Shown here piece after piece: positions 26,227-34,697 of a stretch of DNA of 64,000 nucleotides; the stretch's first letter is position 1; each line of letters starts with the position of its first letter. This DNA comes from Calothrix sp. NIES-2100. Lineage in GTDB: Bacteria; Cyanobacteriota; Cyanobacteriia; Cyanobacteriales; Nostocaceae. Location of the stretch: contig NZ_AP018178.1 in assembly GCF_002368195.1 (NCBI RefSeq), forward strand, positions 2,364,238-2,428,237, read 5' to 3'. Made by a program: the position numbers and the translations under genes. Under the pieces are notes generated by a model. It ran no database searches, was not told where the DNA came from, and was given only the letters and a program-made list of their open reading frames with translations.

Positions 26227-26634
26227 ATGAGTTATTTATACTTGTTAGATACAAACATCATTTCCGAACTAATTAAAAATCCCAGAGGCGTGATATTTTC
26301 AAAAATCCAAAACGTCGGAGAAGATAGAGTTTGTACAAGTATTATCGTAGCTTGTGAATCAAGATTTGGAGCCAAAAAAAAGAACTCTCAAAAACTCATA
26401 GAAAGACTTGAAATTATCTTGGCTAGTATTGAAATACTACCCCTAACTCATCCCGTAGAGCAATATTACGCTCTAATCCGCACAGATTTAGAACAGCAAG
26501 GTAAACCGATTGGCGGTAATGACTTATTAATTGCTGCCCATTGCTTAAGCCTTGGTCTAACTCTCGTCACCAATAATGTGCGTGAATTTTCCCGCGTTTC
26601 TAATTTAAAAGTAGAAAACTGGCTCAAACAGTGA
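26227..26634 (+). CDS. vapC: PIN-domain ribonuclease toxin (VapC-like)
   Basis: A 135-residue PIN-domain protein. The metal-binding acidic residues are Asp8 (LLDTN), Glu44 (ACESRFG) and Asp99 (GGNDLLIAAH). The fourth site reads VTNNVREF, with Asn where many relatives have Asp. VapC toxins cleave tRNA or rRNA; this one's target is unknown. It directly follows its antitoxin, and its stop overlaps the next gene's GTG. Confidence 0.85.
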   Translation: MSYLYLLDTNIISELIKNPRGVIFSKIQNVGEDRVCTSIIVACESRFGAKKKNSQKLIERLEIILASIEILPLTHPVEQYYALIRTDLEQQGKPIGGNDLLIAAHCLSLGLTLVTNNVREFSRVSNLKVENWLKQ

Positions 26635-26933
26635 GTTATTCCGCTGAGGAATTAGCGCAGGAAATTGGTGGCTGGGTGGAGGGTGTGACTGAAGGTGGTT
26701 ACTGGATTGTCACAACACATCTATTTGCGATCTTTGCTATCCGGTTTTTAGTCATTCAACAGGGACAACCTCCTTTGGAAGCGATCGCACTTTTCCTTGG
26801 TACAATCGTACTTCCCTGGAGATTATTGTTGCAGCGAATTATATATTGTTTAACCGAATTATTTCTCTACACCATCCCAGTAAAATTTAGAGTTAAGCTA
26901 TGTAAAGTCCAGGTAGCTGTAAAAAATGGTTGA
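26631..26933 (+). CDS. Small membrane protein, unknown
   Basis: A 100-residue protein starting at a GTG that overlaps the vapC stop (GTGA). Hydrophobic stretches lie at about 24-43, 48-66 and 67-83. The 3' end overlaps the next gene by eight bases. It appears to belong to a run vapBC - membrane protein - EEP hydrolase. I do not recognise the family. Confidence 0.6.
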   Translation: MSYSAEELAQEIGGWVEGVTEGGYWIVTTHLFAIFAIRFLVIQQGQPPLEAIALFLGTIVLPWRLLLQRIIYCLTELFLYTIPVKFRVKLCKVQVAVKNG

Positions 26934-27762
26934 TCTCAAAGAGAAAGTAGACATCCTTGCCAGAAAATTCGTTCCTTCCTATCGATTTCTGCGCACCCAA
27001 GAATCCACAATCGATCGCAGCCATATACTGCAAACAGAACTGAATGCTTTTTCAATTAAAGTCCTAAACTGGAACATCGCCAAGAAAAGTTATGACAAGA
27101 ATTGGGTGCGAGATTTTTTAATCATCCTAGAGCAATATCAACCAGACTTAATTTTTCTTCAAGAATTCCGTCTAGATATAGATGCAGAAAATCTGGTGGA
27201 ATTGGTAAATATGAGTTGGAACTTTGCGCCTAACTTTATTGATGCTCATCATCAAAGTTATGCGGGCATTTTAACAGCAGCTAAAATCAGCCCGCTGCAT
27301 AAAAGAGCTATCATTACTAAACATTATGAACCAATTATTAAAACTCCTAAAGTCTCGCTCATGGCTGAATATCCCTTATCTAATAACAAAGACAGTCTCT
27401 TAACTATCAATAGTCACTTAATAAATTTCGTCAATATTCATAAATTTAAAACCCAATTGCATGAATTAGAGCTAGCACTATCTACCCATAAAGGGCCAAT
27501 TATCTTTTCGGGAGATTTCAACACCTGGAGTCGCAAAAGAGCCTTACTTCTTTATAAAGTAGCTACGCGATTGGGATTAATGCCAGTGGCTTTTGCACCG
27601 CACCACAGTAAGAACATTAAACGCTTCCTCTTATCACCGCCGCTAGACTATATATTTTATCGCGGACTCAAGGAAAACAAAGCCAGTGCTAAGGTACTAG
27701 AACATATTTATTCATCAGATCACAAGCCATTATTGGCAGAATTTTCTTATATTAATACTTAA
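26926..27762 (+). CDS. Endonuclease/exonuclease/phosphatase-family protein
   Basis: A 278-residue protein of the EEP fold, with the catalytic set VLNWNIAKKSYD, LIFLQEF (Glu), INSHLINF, FSGDFNTWSRK and YSSDHKPLLAEF. The substrate could be DNA, a phosphoinositide-like lipid or another phosphodiester; the family does not tell. It overlaps the small membrane-protein gene upstream and is followed by a terminator. The neighbouring cardiolipin synthase makes a lipid link conceivable but unproven. Confidence 0.8.
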   Translation: MVDLKEKVDILARKFVPSYRFLRTQESTIDRSHILQTELNAFSIKVLNWNIAKKSYDKNWVRDFLIILEQYQPDLIFLQEFRLDIDAENLVELVNMSWNFAPNFIDAHHQSYAGILTAAKISPLHKRAIITKHYEPIIKTPKVSLMAEYPLSNNKDSLLTINSHLINFVNIHKFKTQLHELELALSTHKGPIIFSGDFNTWSRKRALLLYKVATRLGLMPVAFAPHHSKNIKRFLLSPPLDYIFYRGLKENKASAKVLEHIYSSDHKPLLAEFSYINT

Positions 27763-27765
27763 TAA

Positions 27766-27795
27766 AAAACTCCACCCCCTTGTGAATGGAGTTTT
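27766..27795 (+). terminator. Terminator after the EEP gene
   Basis: AAAACTCCA, a 12-base loop and TGGAGTTTT form a stem four bases after the stop codon, ending in a T-run. Confidence 0.65.
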
Positions 27796-27922
27796 CGTCA
27801 GTTGTAAGTGGCAAAAACGCCTAAAAACCACGCCACTTGTGGGATGGGGTATTAGACTCCTTCCAAAAACAACTGATAACTGACAACTGACAAATGACAC
27901 GCGAAGCGCAATAAAATTACAA

Positions 27923-29365
27923 ATGTTAATAGATAGTAGTGCCATAACTATTTATAGTGCGGCGACAGTTTTTGTTCATGCTTTAGGAGTCGCCCATGCA
28001 GCCCATGCAGTGATGACAGTGCGTTCTTCTCAAGGTGCGATCGCCTGGGGAATTTCCTTAATCACTTTTCCTTGGTTAGCTATTCCCTTATATTGGGTTC
28101 TAGGCAGAACTAAATTTCATGGATATGCTGAAGCTTTGCGCTCAGTTTACGAACAACACTATCAACTAGCTCGTCAAACCTACAATGATATTGCCCAATT
28201 TCAAGTGGCACTACCAGACAAGTTAGCACAGTTGCAACCATTAGCTAAGGCGTTTACCGGAATTCCCTTCACATCAGGTAATGCAGCCGAATTGCTGATT
28301 AATGGTCAAAAAACTTATGAAGCAATGTTAAGTGCGATCGCCTTCGCCACCAATTATATTTTGCTGCAATCATACATCGTTAATGATGACCAAGCTGGTG
28401 AAGAATTCAAACAAGCATTAATTGACAAAGCCAAGCAAGGAGTAAAAATCTACTTTCTCTACGATGAAATCGGTTCTAACAAACTATCTCGCGTCTATCT
28501 CCAGTCTCTATGCAAACATGGTATTCAAGTCAGTGCATTCCACACCACCAGAGGTAAAGGTAATCGCTTTCAACTCAACTTTCGCAATCATCGCAAGATT
28601 TTAGTAGTAGATGGTGAAATCGGATTTGTCGGCGGTTTGAATATTGGTGACGAATATTTAGGCAAAAATCCCCGCCTCAGTCCTTGGCGTGACACCCACA
28701 TGAAACTACAAGGGCCCACAGTCCAAAGTTTACAAGCTTCATTTATGCAAGATTGGTACTGGGCGACGCGAAAATTTATTGACGTAAACTGGGAAATAAA
28801 ACCTAACCGAGAAGCCAATCAAAGCGCGTTTGTTTTACCTACAGGCCCCGCAGATAAACACAAAGCTTGTAACCTGTTCTTTGTGAATGCAATCAATGAA
28901 GCCCAAACCCGCCTGTGGATTGCTACTCCTTACTTTGTACCTGATGACGCAACTTTAACAGCCTTAAAATTAGCTGCAATGCGCGGTGTAGATGTGCGCA
29001 TTCTCTTACCAAATCGCCCCGATCATTTATTTGTTTACCTCTGTTCTTTTTCCTACTATAGCGAAATGGACGCGATCGGCATCAAATTATATCGTTATAA
29101 ACAGGGATTTATGCATCAAAAAATCATCCTCATTGATGAAGATATAGCAGGAGTAGGCACAGTGAATTTAGATAATCGCTCATTTTTCCTCAACTTTGAA
29201 GTCATGGGTTTTGTAGCCGCACCGAAATTTGTAGAAAGTGTAGAGAAAATGTTAGAGGATGATTTAGCGGTTTCCGTTACAGTTAATTTTTCTGAATATC
29301 AAAAAAAACCGCTATGGTTTAAGTTAGCTGTGAGAATTTCTCGGTTGTTGATGCCATTGTTATAA
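27923..29365 (+). CDS. cls: Cardiolipin synthase-type phospholipase D enzyme
   Basis: A 480-residue enzyme with an N-terminal membrane region (about 8-60) and two PLD half-sites: HRKILVVDGEIGFVGGLN (about 224-241) and HQKIILIDEDIAGVGTVN (about 396-413), each with the HxKx4D signature. It should join two phosphatidylglycerol molecules into cardiolipin at the plasma membrane. The substitution of GT for GS in the second motif is a common variation. The gene starts 158 bp after the EEP gene's terminator, so it probably has its own promoter. Confidence 0.9.
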   Translation: MLIDSSAITIYSAATVFVHALGVAHAAHAVMTVRSSQGAIAWGISLITFPWLAIPLYWVLGRTKFHGYAEALRSVYEQHYQLARQTYNDIAQFQVALPDKLAQLQPLAKAFTGIPFTSGNAAELLINGQKTYEAMLSAIAFATNYILLQSYIVNDDQAGEEFKQALIDKAKQGVKIYFLYDEIGSNKLSRVYLQSLCKHGIQVSAFHTTRGKGNRFQLNFRNHRKILVVDGEIGFVGGLNIGDEYLGKNPRLSPWRDTHMKLQGPTVQSLQASFMQDWYWATRKFIDVNWEIKPNREANQSAFVLPTGPADKHKACNLFFVNAINEAQTRLWIATPYFVPDDATLTALKLAAMRGVDVRILLPNRPDHLFVYLCSFSYYSEMDAIGIKLYRYKQGFMHQKIILIDEDIAGVGTVNLDNRSFFLNFEVMGFVAAPKFVESVEKMLEDDLAVSVTVNFSEYQKKPLWFKLAVRISRLLMPLL

Positions 29366-29456
29366 AAGGTAGAAGTCCATCGCTTTCCCATTGAATTTTG
29401 AAATTAGGGACTTATACCAATCTACAGCAGTTTTCAAGTAGTTGAACCACACTCTC

Positions 29457-29479
29457 AGGGCACAGCACTGCTGTGCCCT
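29457..29479. repeat. 23-bp palindrome (GGGCACAGCA family)
   Basis: AGGGCACAGCA-C-TGCTGTGCCCT is a perfect hairpin. A sister lies at 35538-35558; both are preceded by TTGAACCACA, so a larger dispersed repeat is shared. Confidence 0.7.
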
Positions 29480-29514
29480 CTAGAATATATTGATGTGTCG
29501 CAAACATTATTTGA

Positions 29515-29629
29515 ATTGGTATTACAAGTAAAAAAATATTCCCGAAGCGATTGTTGACTTTTCACAGTCAACATTCAACAGTCAACGGTCAACAAATTTC
29601 AGCGGAATAATTTATTTTTTGGATATCCC
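29515..29629 (-). mobile_element. MITE copy C, one end decayed
   Basis: Read on the minus strand it starts TAA-GGGATATCC, then AAAAAATAAATTATTCC, and ends GGGAATATTTTTTTACTT. These match the element at 25413-25546, with a core of TTGACTG-type heptamers. The far end, which should read GGAAGTCCC, has decayed. The rest of the 29366-29718 gap shows no gene. Confidence 0.6.
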
Positions 29630-29718
29630 TTACCATACATACCTCTACTTCACTGGTATTTTATCTCAACAGTTAGATGTACCTCGTTTTGCATCATGTA
29701 ACGCTATGAGAGCGAGTA

Positions 29719-30783
29719 GTGATAACGTTTGGGAAAGATAAATTTGTGGATATCAGCAGACGGGATTTATTCAAAGTAATTTCTACTTCCGGTTTGGTTG
29801 CAGTCGGATTAGCAGGTGCAGAAGCTTTGTTCTCAGAAGTCTCAGCCCAAAATAAACCAACTTCCACTCAGACAAGAAGCGGCGAAATGATTTACAGAAC
29901 CTTAGGACGCACAGGCGAAAAAGTATCTGTCATCGGTTTAGGTGGTCACCATATTGGACGACCAAAAGAAGAAGAAGAAGGTATCCGCCTCGTCCGCACT
30001 GCCATTGATCGTGGTATCAATTTCATGGATAACAGCTGGGACTACCATAACGGCGGTAGCGAAGTTCGCATGGGGAAAGCCCTCAAAGACGGTTACCGAC
30101 AAAAGGCTTTTTTGATGACGAAGATAGACGGACGAACTAAAGAAGCAGCTACTAAGCAAATTAACGATTCTCTCCAACGGTTGCAGACAGACCGGATTGA
30201 TTTGCTACAGCATCATGAAATCATCCGTATGGAAGACCCAGACCGGGTATTTGCTCCTGGTGGCGCAATGGAGGCTGTATTAGAGGCACAAAAAGCTGGT
30301 AAAGTTCGCTACATTGGCTTTACTGGACACAAAGATCCTCTAGTGCATTTAAGGATGCTAGAAGTTGCAGCGCAAAATAACTTCCGTTTCGACACAGTAC
30401 AGATGCCATTAAATGTCATGGATGCCCACTTCCGGAGTTTTGAACGTCAAGTTTTACCCAGACTTGTAAAAGATGAAATTGGTGTTTTGGGTATGAAATC
30501 AATGGGCGATCAAAATATTCTTAAGAGTAATACAGTCAAACCCATTGAATGTCTCCACTACGCTATGAATTTGCCTACTTCAACGGTAATTACAGGCATT
30601 GAAAGTATGGAAATTCTCAACCAAGCGTTTGAGGCAATACGCACTTTTCAACCGATGAGCCAACAACAAGTCAGGGAACTATTAAATCGTACTCGTGAAG
30701 TGGCATTAAAAGGTCAGTATGAACCATTTAAAACTTCTAGTCAATTTGATAGTACAGCGAAGAATCCTGAGTGGTTAGGTTAA
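29719..30783 (+). CDS. Tat-exported aldo/keto reductase
   Basis: A 354-residue protein. The N-terminus carries a twin-arginine signal (ISRRDLFKVISTSGLVAVGLAG, about residues 12-33) with an SAQ-type cleavage site near 43. The aldo/keto reductase barrel follows, with VIGLGGHHIGR, NFMDNSWDYHNG (Asp-Tyr of the catalytic set), MTKIDGR (Lys) and LLQHHEI (His). Export of a folded NAD(P)H-type reductase is unusual but known for some cyanobacterial members. The start codon is GTG; a second GTG at 29746 would still keep the RR motif. Substrate unknown. Confidence 0.8.
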   Translation: MITFGKDKFVDISRRDLFKVISTSGLVAVGLAGAEALFSEVSAQNKPTSTQTRSGEMIYRTLGRTGEKVSVIGLGGHHIGRPKEEEEGIRLVRTAIDRGINFMDNSWDYHNGGSEVRMGKALKDGYRQKAFLMTKIDGRTKEAATKQINDSLQRLQTDRIDLLQHHEIIRMEDPDRVFAPGGAMEAVLEAQKAGKVRYIGFTGHKDPLVHLRMLEVAAQNNFRFDTVQMPLNVMDAHFRSFERQVLPRLVKDEIGVLGMKSMGDQNILKSNTVKPIECLHYAMNLPTSTVITGIESMEILNQAFEAIRTFQPMSQQQVRELLNRTREVALKGQYEPFKTSSQFDSTAKNPEWLG

Positions 30784-30797
30784 CAATGTTTACCTGA

Positions 30798-30833
30798 AGT
30801 AGGGGCGGGTTGATTAATCAACCCGCCCCTACT
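30798..30833. terminator. 36-bp perfect palindrome downstream of the reductase
   Basis: AGTAGGGGCGGGTTGATT and its exact complement form a self-complementary stretch 15 bases after the stop. It may act as a terminator or mRNA stabiliser, but it also has the look of a dispersed repeat: GGGGCGGG cores recur at about 6406 and 52690. Confidence 0.55.
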
Positions 30834-31007
30834 ACTAGTCTGTCAATTTTGTTTTGAGAGATTTTTGGTAGTGTGTTCGCGTAGCGTGTCCGCAGGACAA
30901 ACGTCTCGCTCACACGGGCTTTCCGGCCCGCACTACAATCCATCACCTTTATTTTGACAGACTAATAATTTTGCGATATTGCTAATTGCAATTACACTAT
31001 TTGAGAT

Positions 31008-31436
31008 TTAGCGTTGTACTGTGTTAGAGATATCTCTACCTGCTTTGGCAGCACTATTCTTGACACCACCAGCAGTTTCCTTAGCACCTTCTACATAGCC
31101 CGAGCCAAATTCTTTCAAAGCTTCTGCTGATTGTTGGCCAATCCGTTGCAATCGTTCACCAGGAGCGCCTTTTGTTTCACGAGCTTCTTTATTCCATTGA
31201 CCTGTTGTTTTGGGTCTTTGAGCATCATTTTCGTTTACTCTTTCACGAACTTGTTCACGCAATTCTCTACTACTGCGTCCAGAATCGTCACGGAACTGTG
31301 TGCTATTGCGTCCATAATCAACATTGGTGGTTAGTACGATCAAACCCACTAGGACAACAGATAAAAAACGCTTTACTTGAAATCCTTGAAACAAAGAACT
31401 GATCTGAGCGATCGCATTAGAAATCAAATTTTTCAT
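31008..31436 (-). CDS. Hypothetical exported or anchored hydrophilic protein
   Basis: A 142-residue protein with one hydrophobic segment (about 22-41) followed by a strongly hydrophilic, Arg/Glu/Gly-rich region (about 45-142) without Cys, such as EQVRERVNENDAQRPK and GYVEGAKETAGGVKNSAAKAG. The tail resembles the amphipathic repeats of stress-type (LEA-like) proteins, but I cannot name a family. It has its own gene with free space on both sides. Confidence 0.6.
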   Translation of the reverse strand: MKNLISNAIAQISSLFQGFQVKRFLSVVLVGLIVLTTNVDYGRNSTQFRDDSGRSSRELREQVRERVNENDAQRPKTTGQWNKEARETKGAPGERLQRIGQQSAEALKEFGSGYVEGAKETAGGVKNSAAKAGRDISNTVQR

Positions 31437-31897
31437 GCCAATATTCCCTTGGTAAATTCTCGATGATTTACAGAGTTTCGAGATATCATTGGCTCACTCC
31501 AAATTTAGCTAATCCCATGAAAAACTACAGTCAGTTTCTCTGGGAAATTAACCTAAGCAATGGAGTTATAGATTAAGTAATAAAATATGGTATATTACAA
31601 CCTATTTTGCCGCCAATTGTCTCTTTTGATTACAAATTAAGACTAACTGGAAAAAATTATTAATCCCTCTAACAAAAGTCAGAGTTTGCTAAAAAATCAG
31701 TTTTATAAATCACTCAACGAGGTATGAAAATCTCTCTTAAGAGTTAACAGTCAACAGTCAACAGTCAACATATGTGTATATAAAAATACTCACATCTGTT
31801 TTCATTTCTGAAATAAAAATGCGAGTTGTCTTAATTGTATTATTCAATAGTCAATACAGAGGTAGTTGCCAACCCTAGTAACCACTATAGTTTGCTG
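31437..31897. other. 461-bp AT-rich gap with heptamer repeats
   Basis: No gene is apparent. AGTTAACAGTCAACAGTCAACAGTCAACA (31742-31770) is one of the TTGACTG heptamer tracts of the window. The rest is AT-rich, and the promoter of the leftward gene starting at 31436 must lie here. Confidence 0.5.
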
Positions 31898-32539
31898 TTA
31901 ATGTACATCGTCATATTCTGCTGTTTCCACTCGTCTTGCTTCCATGCGAGGGGGTAAGAACTCAGCACGACGTACAGGAACTAACGGCGGTGTCGGCCCT
32001 TGGTAGGGGTGAATTACTTGTACAGTCCGGCCAGAGCGCTGTTTTGGTGAAAACAAAGCCAATACCCCAGCGACGACAACGCCACCGCCAATGGTTAGAG
32101 TCATACCCCCTACCGCCCAAACTATAGGTGAAGACCACCAAGGTGTTTGAGGTTGTAAAGCGTTTTTCTGATTATTTTGTTGCGCGAATTGCAGTTGTTG
32201 TTGCTGCTGGTTGTAACTTTGGAATTGCCACTGGAGTTGTTGATTTTGCGTTCTCAACTGCTCGTTATCGGTTTTTAAACGCGCCATCTCCGACTTTAGG
32301 GTTTCCAGTTCAGCCCGCTGATCTGAATTGGGAGCAGTGGGGGGCTGATTATTGGGATACATCGGTTGCCCATAGGGATATTGGGGCGGCATCACCTGGG
32401 GCGCTACTACTGTAGCCGGCATTTGTGGGGTGACCGCAAAATTAGGTTGTAGAGAATTATTACCTGCCCCTTTGAGCAATACTAGAGCCGCTAGACCAGC
32501 TACGGCGACTCCGCCGATAAATGCCATACTCTCACTCAT
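31898..32539 (-). CDS. Gln/Pro-rich membrane protein with coiled coil, unknown
   Basis: A 213-residue protein. A hydrophobic N-terminus (about 7-25) is followed by a Pro/Gln-rich stretch (about 40-70), a coiled coil of about 45 residues (ELETLKSEMARLKTDNEQLR and on), and a second membrane segment (about 137-164, VWAVGGMTLTIGGGVVVAGV). The C-terminus is basic. A protein spanning the membrane twice with an intervening coiled coil suggests a structural or assembly role, but no function is known to me. Confidence 0.6.
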   Translation of the reverse strand: MSESMAFIGGVAVAGLAALVLLKGAGNNSLQPNFAVTPQMPATVVAPQVMPPQYPYGQPMYPNNQPPTAPNSDQRAELETLKSEMARLKTDNEQLRTQNQQLQWQFQSYNQQQQQLQFAQQNNQKNALQPQTPWWSSPIVWAVGGMTLTIGGGVVVAGVLALFSPKQRSGRTVQVIHPYQGPTPPLVPVRRAEFLPPRMEARRVETAEYDDVH

Positions 32540-32806
32540 CGCCTAAGCCCCTCAACTGCGACGTAATAATTATCATTTTTAACTTACTCACTCTCACACT
32601 CATAATGTTTTCGTCTACTTCACTTCAACATAATACCCAAAGTATCAGCGATGTTAATAGCCAGTTTTAGCACAGCATGATATCTGCTGCTCATATTCCA
32701 TATTATATCTGTTAAATTATCTACCAATCCTAGCCAAAAAAACTACACTGTTATATATTTTTAAACTACTTTGCCGATCTCATCAATACTGGTATAAATA
32801 CTAGTG

Positions 32807-33607
32807 TTACTTCGTCTTGAGATCTGCTTTGAGACTTTGACAAAATTCGGCGATCGCATTTAACCCTTCGTCGGGTGTACCTTCTGCTAACCGTTTCACA
32901 AAAGCGCTGCCGACGATTGCGGCATCTGCACCCCAATCTCTTACCTGACGCGCTTGTGCTACTTGGGAAATACCAAAGCCTACACCAATAGGCTTATCTG
33001 TAAAACTACGTATTTCTTTTAGTAAATCCGCAACTCGCGTTTCTATCTGCGCTCTCATGCCAGTGACACCAGTAACACTGACTAAATAGATAAATCCTTG
33101 GGAGGCGCGAGCGATCGCTTCTATTCTTTCGGCTGAACTGGTGGGCGCTACCAACAAAGTTAAGTCAATTCCCATCTCGCTTGCTGGTTGGAGTAACACA
33201 GAAGCTTCTTCTAAAGGTAAATCCGGTACTACCAAACCTGCTACCCCAGCCGCCGCAATTTGTTGAAGAAACTTGTCAATCCCCCGGTGCAAAATCGGGT
33301 TGTAATAAGTAAACAGGACGATGGGCGCTTTTAAATCAGGAGTAGTTGCTTGCAACATTTCCAGTACACTATCCAGCGTGGTTCCCCGTTCTAGGGCGCG
33401 AGTAGCAGCGGCTTGAATTACTGGCCCATCTGCCAATGGATCGGAGTAGGGAACCCCTAGTTCAATAATGTCTGCCCCACTGCGATCTAGAATTCGCAAT
33501 GCTGCTGCTGTTGTTTCTAAATCTGGATCGCCAGCTGTAATAAACGGAATCAGCGCACACTCTTTATTGCGTCCTAGAGTTTCAAAGCAGTCGGAAATGG
33601 CAGTCAT
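32807..33607 (-). CDS. trpA: Tryptophan synthase alpha subunit
   Basis: A 266-residue (beta/alpha)8 enzyme with the family signature ELGVPYSDPLADGPVIQ (catalytic Glu and Asp), PFITAGDPD, IVLFTYYNPIL and GVGFGISQV for phosphate binding. It cleaves indole-3-glycerol phosphate to indole and glyceraldehyde 3-phosphate, working with TrpB, which is not in this window. It is the third gene of a leftward cluster ndhL - DUF3007 - trpA, a grouping common in cyanobacteria. Confidence 0.95.
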   Translation of the reverse strand: MTAISDCFETLGRNKECALIPFITAGDPDLETTAAALRILDRSGADIIELGVPYSDPLADGPVIQAAATRALERGTTLDSVLEMLQATTPDLKAPIVLFTYYNPILHRGIDKFLQQIAAAGVAGLVVPDLPLEEASVLLQPASEMGIDLTLLVAPTSSAERIEAIARASQGFIYLVSVTGVTGMRAQIETRVADLLKEIRSFTDKPIGVGFGISQVAQARQVRDWGADAAIVGSAFVKRLAEGTPDEGLNAIAEFCQSLKADLKTK

Positions 33608-33679
33608 TGGTCAAGATTCAAGAGTCAGTTGTCATATCCTACCAAACAACGGACACCGAACCAACGACCAATGAGTACT

Positions 33680-33991
33680 CTAAAGCTGAGTTTGTTTTTC
33701 CTCTTCAATTTCCGCTTGAATTTTGGCTAGTTCTTCGGGAGTCAGTTCGTCCAGCCGCTTTTGGAAAAACGCTTGTTCATAATCTTCGCGCTGTTGATGG
33801 TAGGTCATGTTTTTACCCACCGCACGGAAAACATAGGTAGCTAGCCAGCCTAGCAAACCACTGACTAGCAAGACTTGGCTCCATATCCCAGCTTGTTGAC
33901 CATCTAAACCTACTAGCTGCAAGCCTAGATATCCTATGCCTCCAGCAACAAAAACGCCAAAGCCGATTCCTATAGCATCAATGCGTCGCAT
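33680..33991 (-). CDS. DUF3007-type membrane protein
   Basis: A 103-residue protein with two membrane helices (about 6-27 and 37-57) and a charged helical tail (LDELTPEELAKIQAEIEEEK). It matches what I know of the cyanobacterial DUF3007 family, which usually lies between ndhL and trpA. Its spacing of 24 bp from ndhL suggests a shared transcript. Function unknown; a link to NDH-1 is guessed only from location. Confidence 0.75.
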   Translation of the reverse strand: MRRIDAIGIGFGVFVAGGIGYLGLQLVGLDGQQAGIWSQVLLVSGLLGWLATYVFRAVGKNMTYHQQREDYEQAFFQKRLDELTPEELAKIQAEIEEEKQTQL

Positions 33992-34015
33992 GAGAATTAT
34001 GACCTACCAATCTTG

Positions 34016-34228
34016 TTAAACTTCAATTTGTCGCCGCTGGGGTCGAATATTTACAAATGGCGATAAAACCAACAATCCGGGAAAGAAGAAGAACACCAGA
34101 AAGTACATAAAGGTACGCTCTACAGAACTAGCTACATACCAGCGCAGCTTGAGGTAGAACAGCACAGCCACGGGAATGACTAACAAGTAAGCTCCAGCCA
34201 AAGCTAGATACAGCAGGGCTACAATCAT
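34016..34228 (-). CDS. ndhL: NAD(P)H-quinone oxidoreductase subunit L
   Basis: A 70-residue protein with two hydrophobic helices (about 3-27 and 41-59). It fits NdhL, a small membrane subunit specific to the photosynthetic NDH-1 complex in thylakoids, needed for respiration, cyclic electron flow and CO2 uptake. Length, helix spacing and the neighbouring DUF3007 and trpA genes agree with this. It is the first gene of the cluster. Confidence 0.85.
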   Translation of the reverse strand: MIVALLYLALAGAYLLVIPVAVLFYLKLRWYVASSVERTFMYFLVFFFFPGLLVLSPFVNIRPQRRQIEV

Positions 34229-34697
34229 AATTTTTCTTCTGAGATAGACAACAAGGTTGATGACATCTATCTTCCATCATAGGCTGAATGCCTAGACTCA
34301 GGGAAGTAGGGGAATTGGGAATTGGGCATTGGGAATTGGGCATTGGGCAGAAAATTTTTCTGGGATTGGCATCAATTTACTATTTGCGCTTGCAATTAAT
34401 TATTTGATGTGTTACCTTTGTTGAGGCTTTTGTGAAGAAGGTCAAAGCTACCCAATATTAAATAAATGGGGATGCTAATTTAGGTGGCGATCGCCAAAAA
34501 GACTTCAAAAGCTGCAAAGCGATCGCAAAATACTGTTGCTAGTTCAACAAGTATTTGGCACAGCCACCAAAGCAGTAAAATTGCTGTTTGTGAACAAAAT
34601 TTTTAAATCTAGTTGCACAAAAAACGCAATTAATGCTAAACTAAAAGACGGTGTATTTGGTTTATCTAAATATATCTAACTCCTAACTAAACATTAG
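34229..34697. other. Intergenic region between ndhL and tRNA-Leu
   Basis: This 469-bp gap holds a GGGAATTGGGCATT heptamer tract (34311-34348). It must also hold the leftward ndhL promoter and the rightward tRNA promoter. No gene is supported; a 40-codon GTG-started reading frame at 34484 has nothing to recommend it. Confidence 0.5.

Noticed and set aside
34484..34606. 40-codon GTG-started frame between ndhL and tRNA-Leu
   Set aside because: Too short, with no ribosome-binding site and no similarity I recognise.
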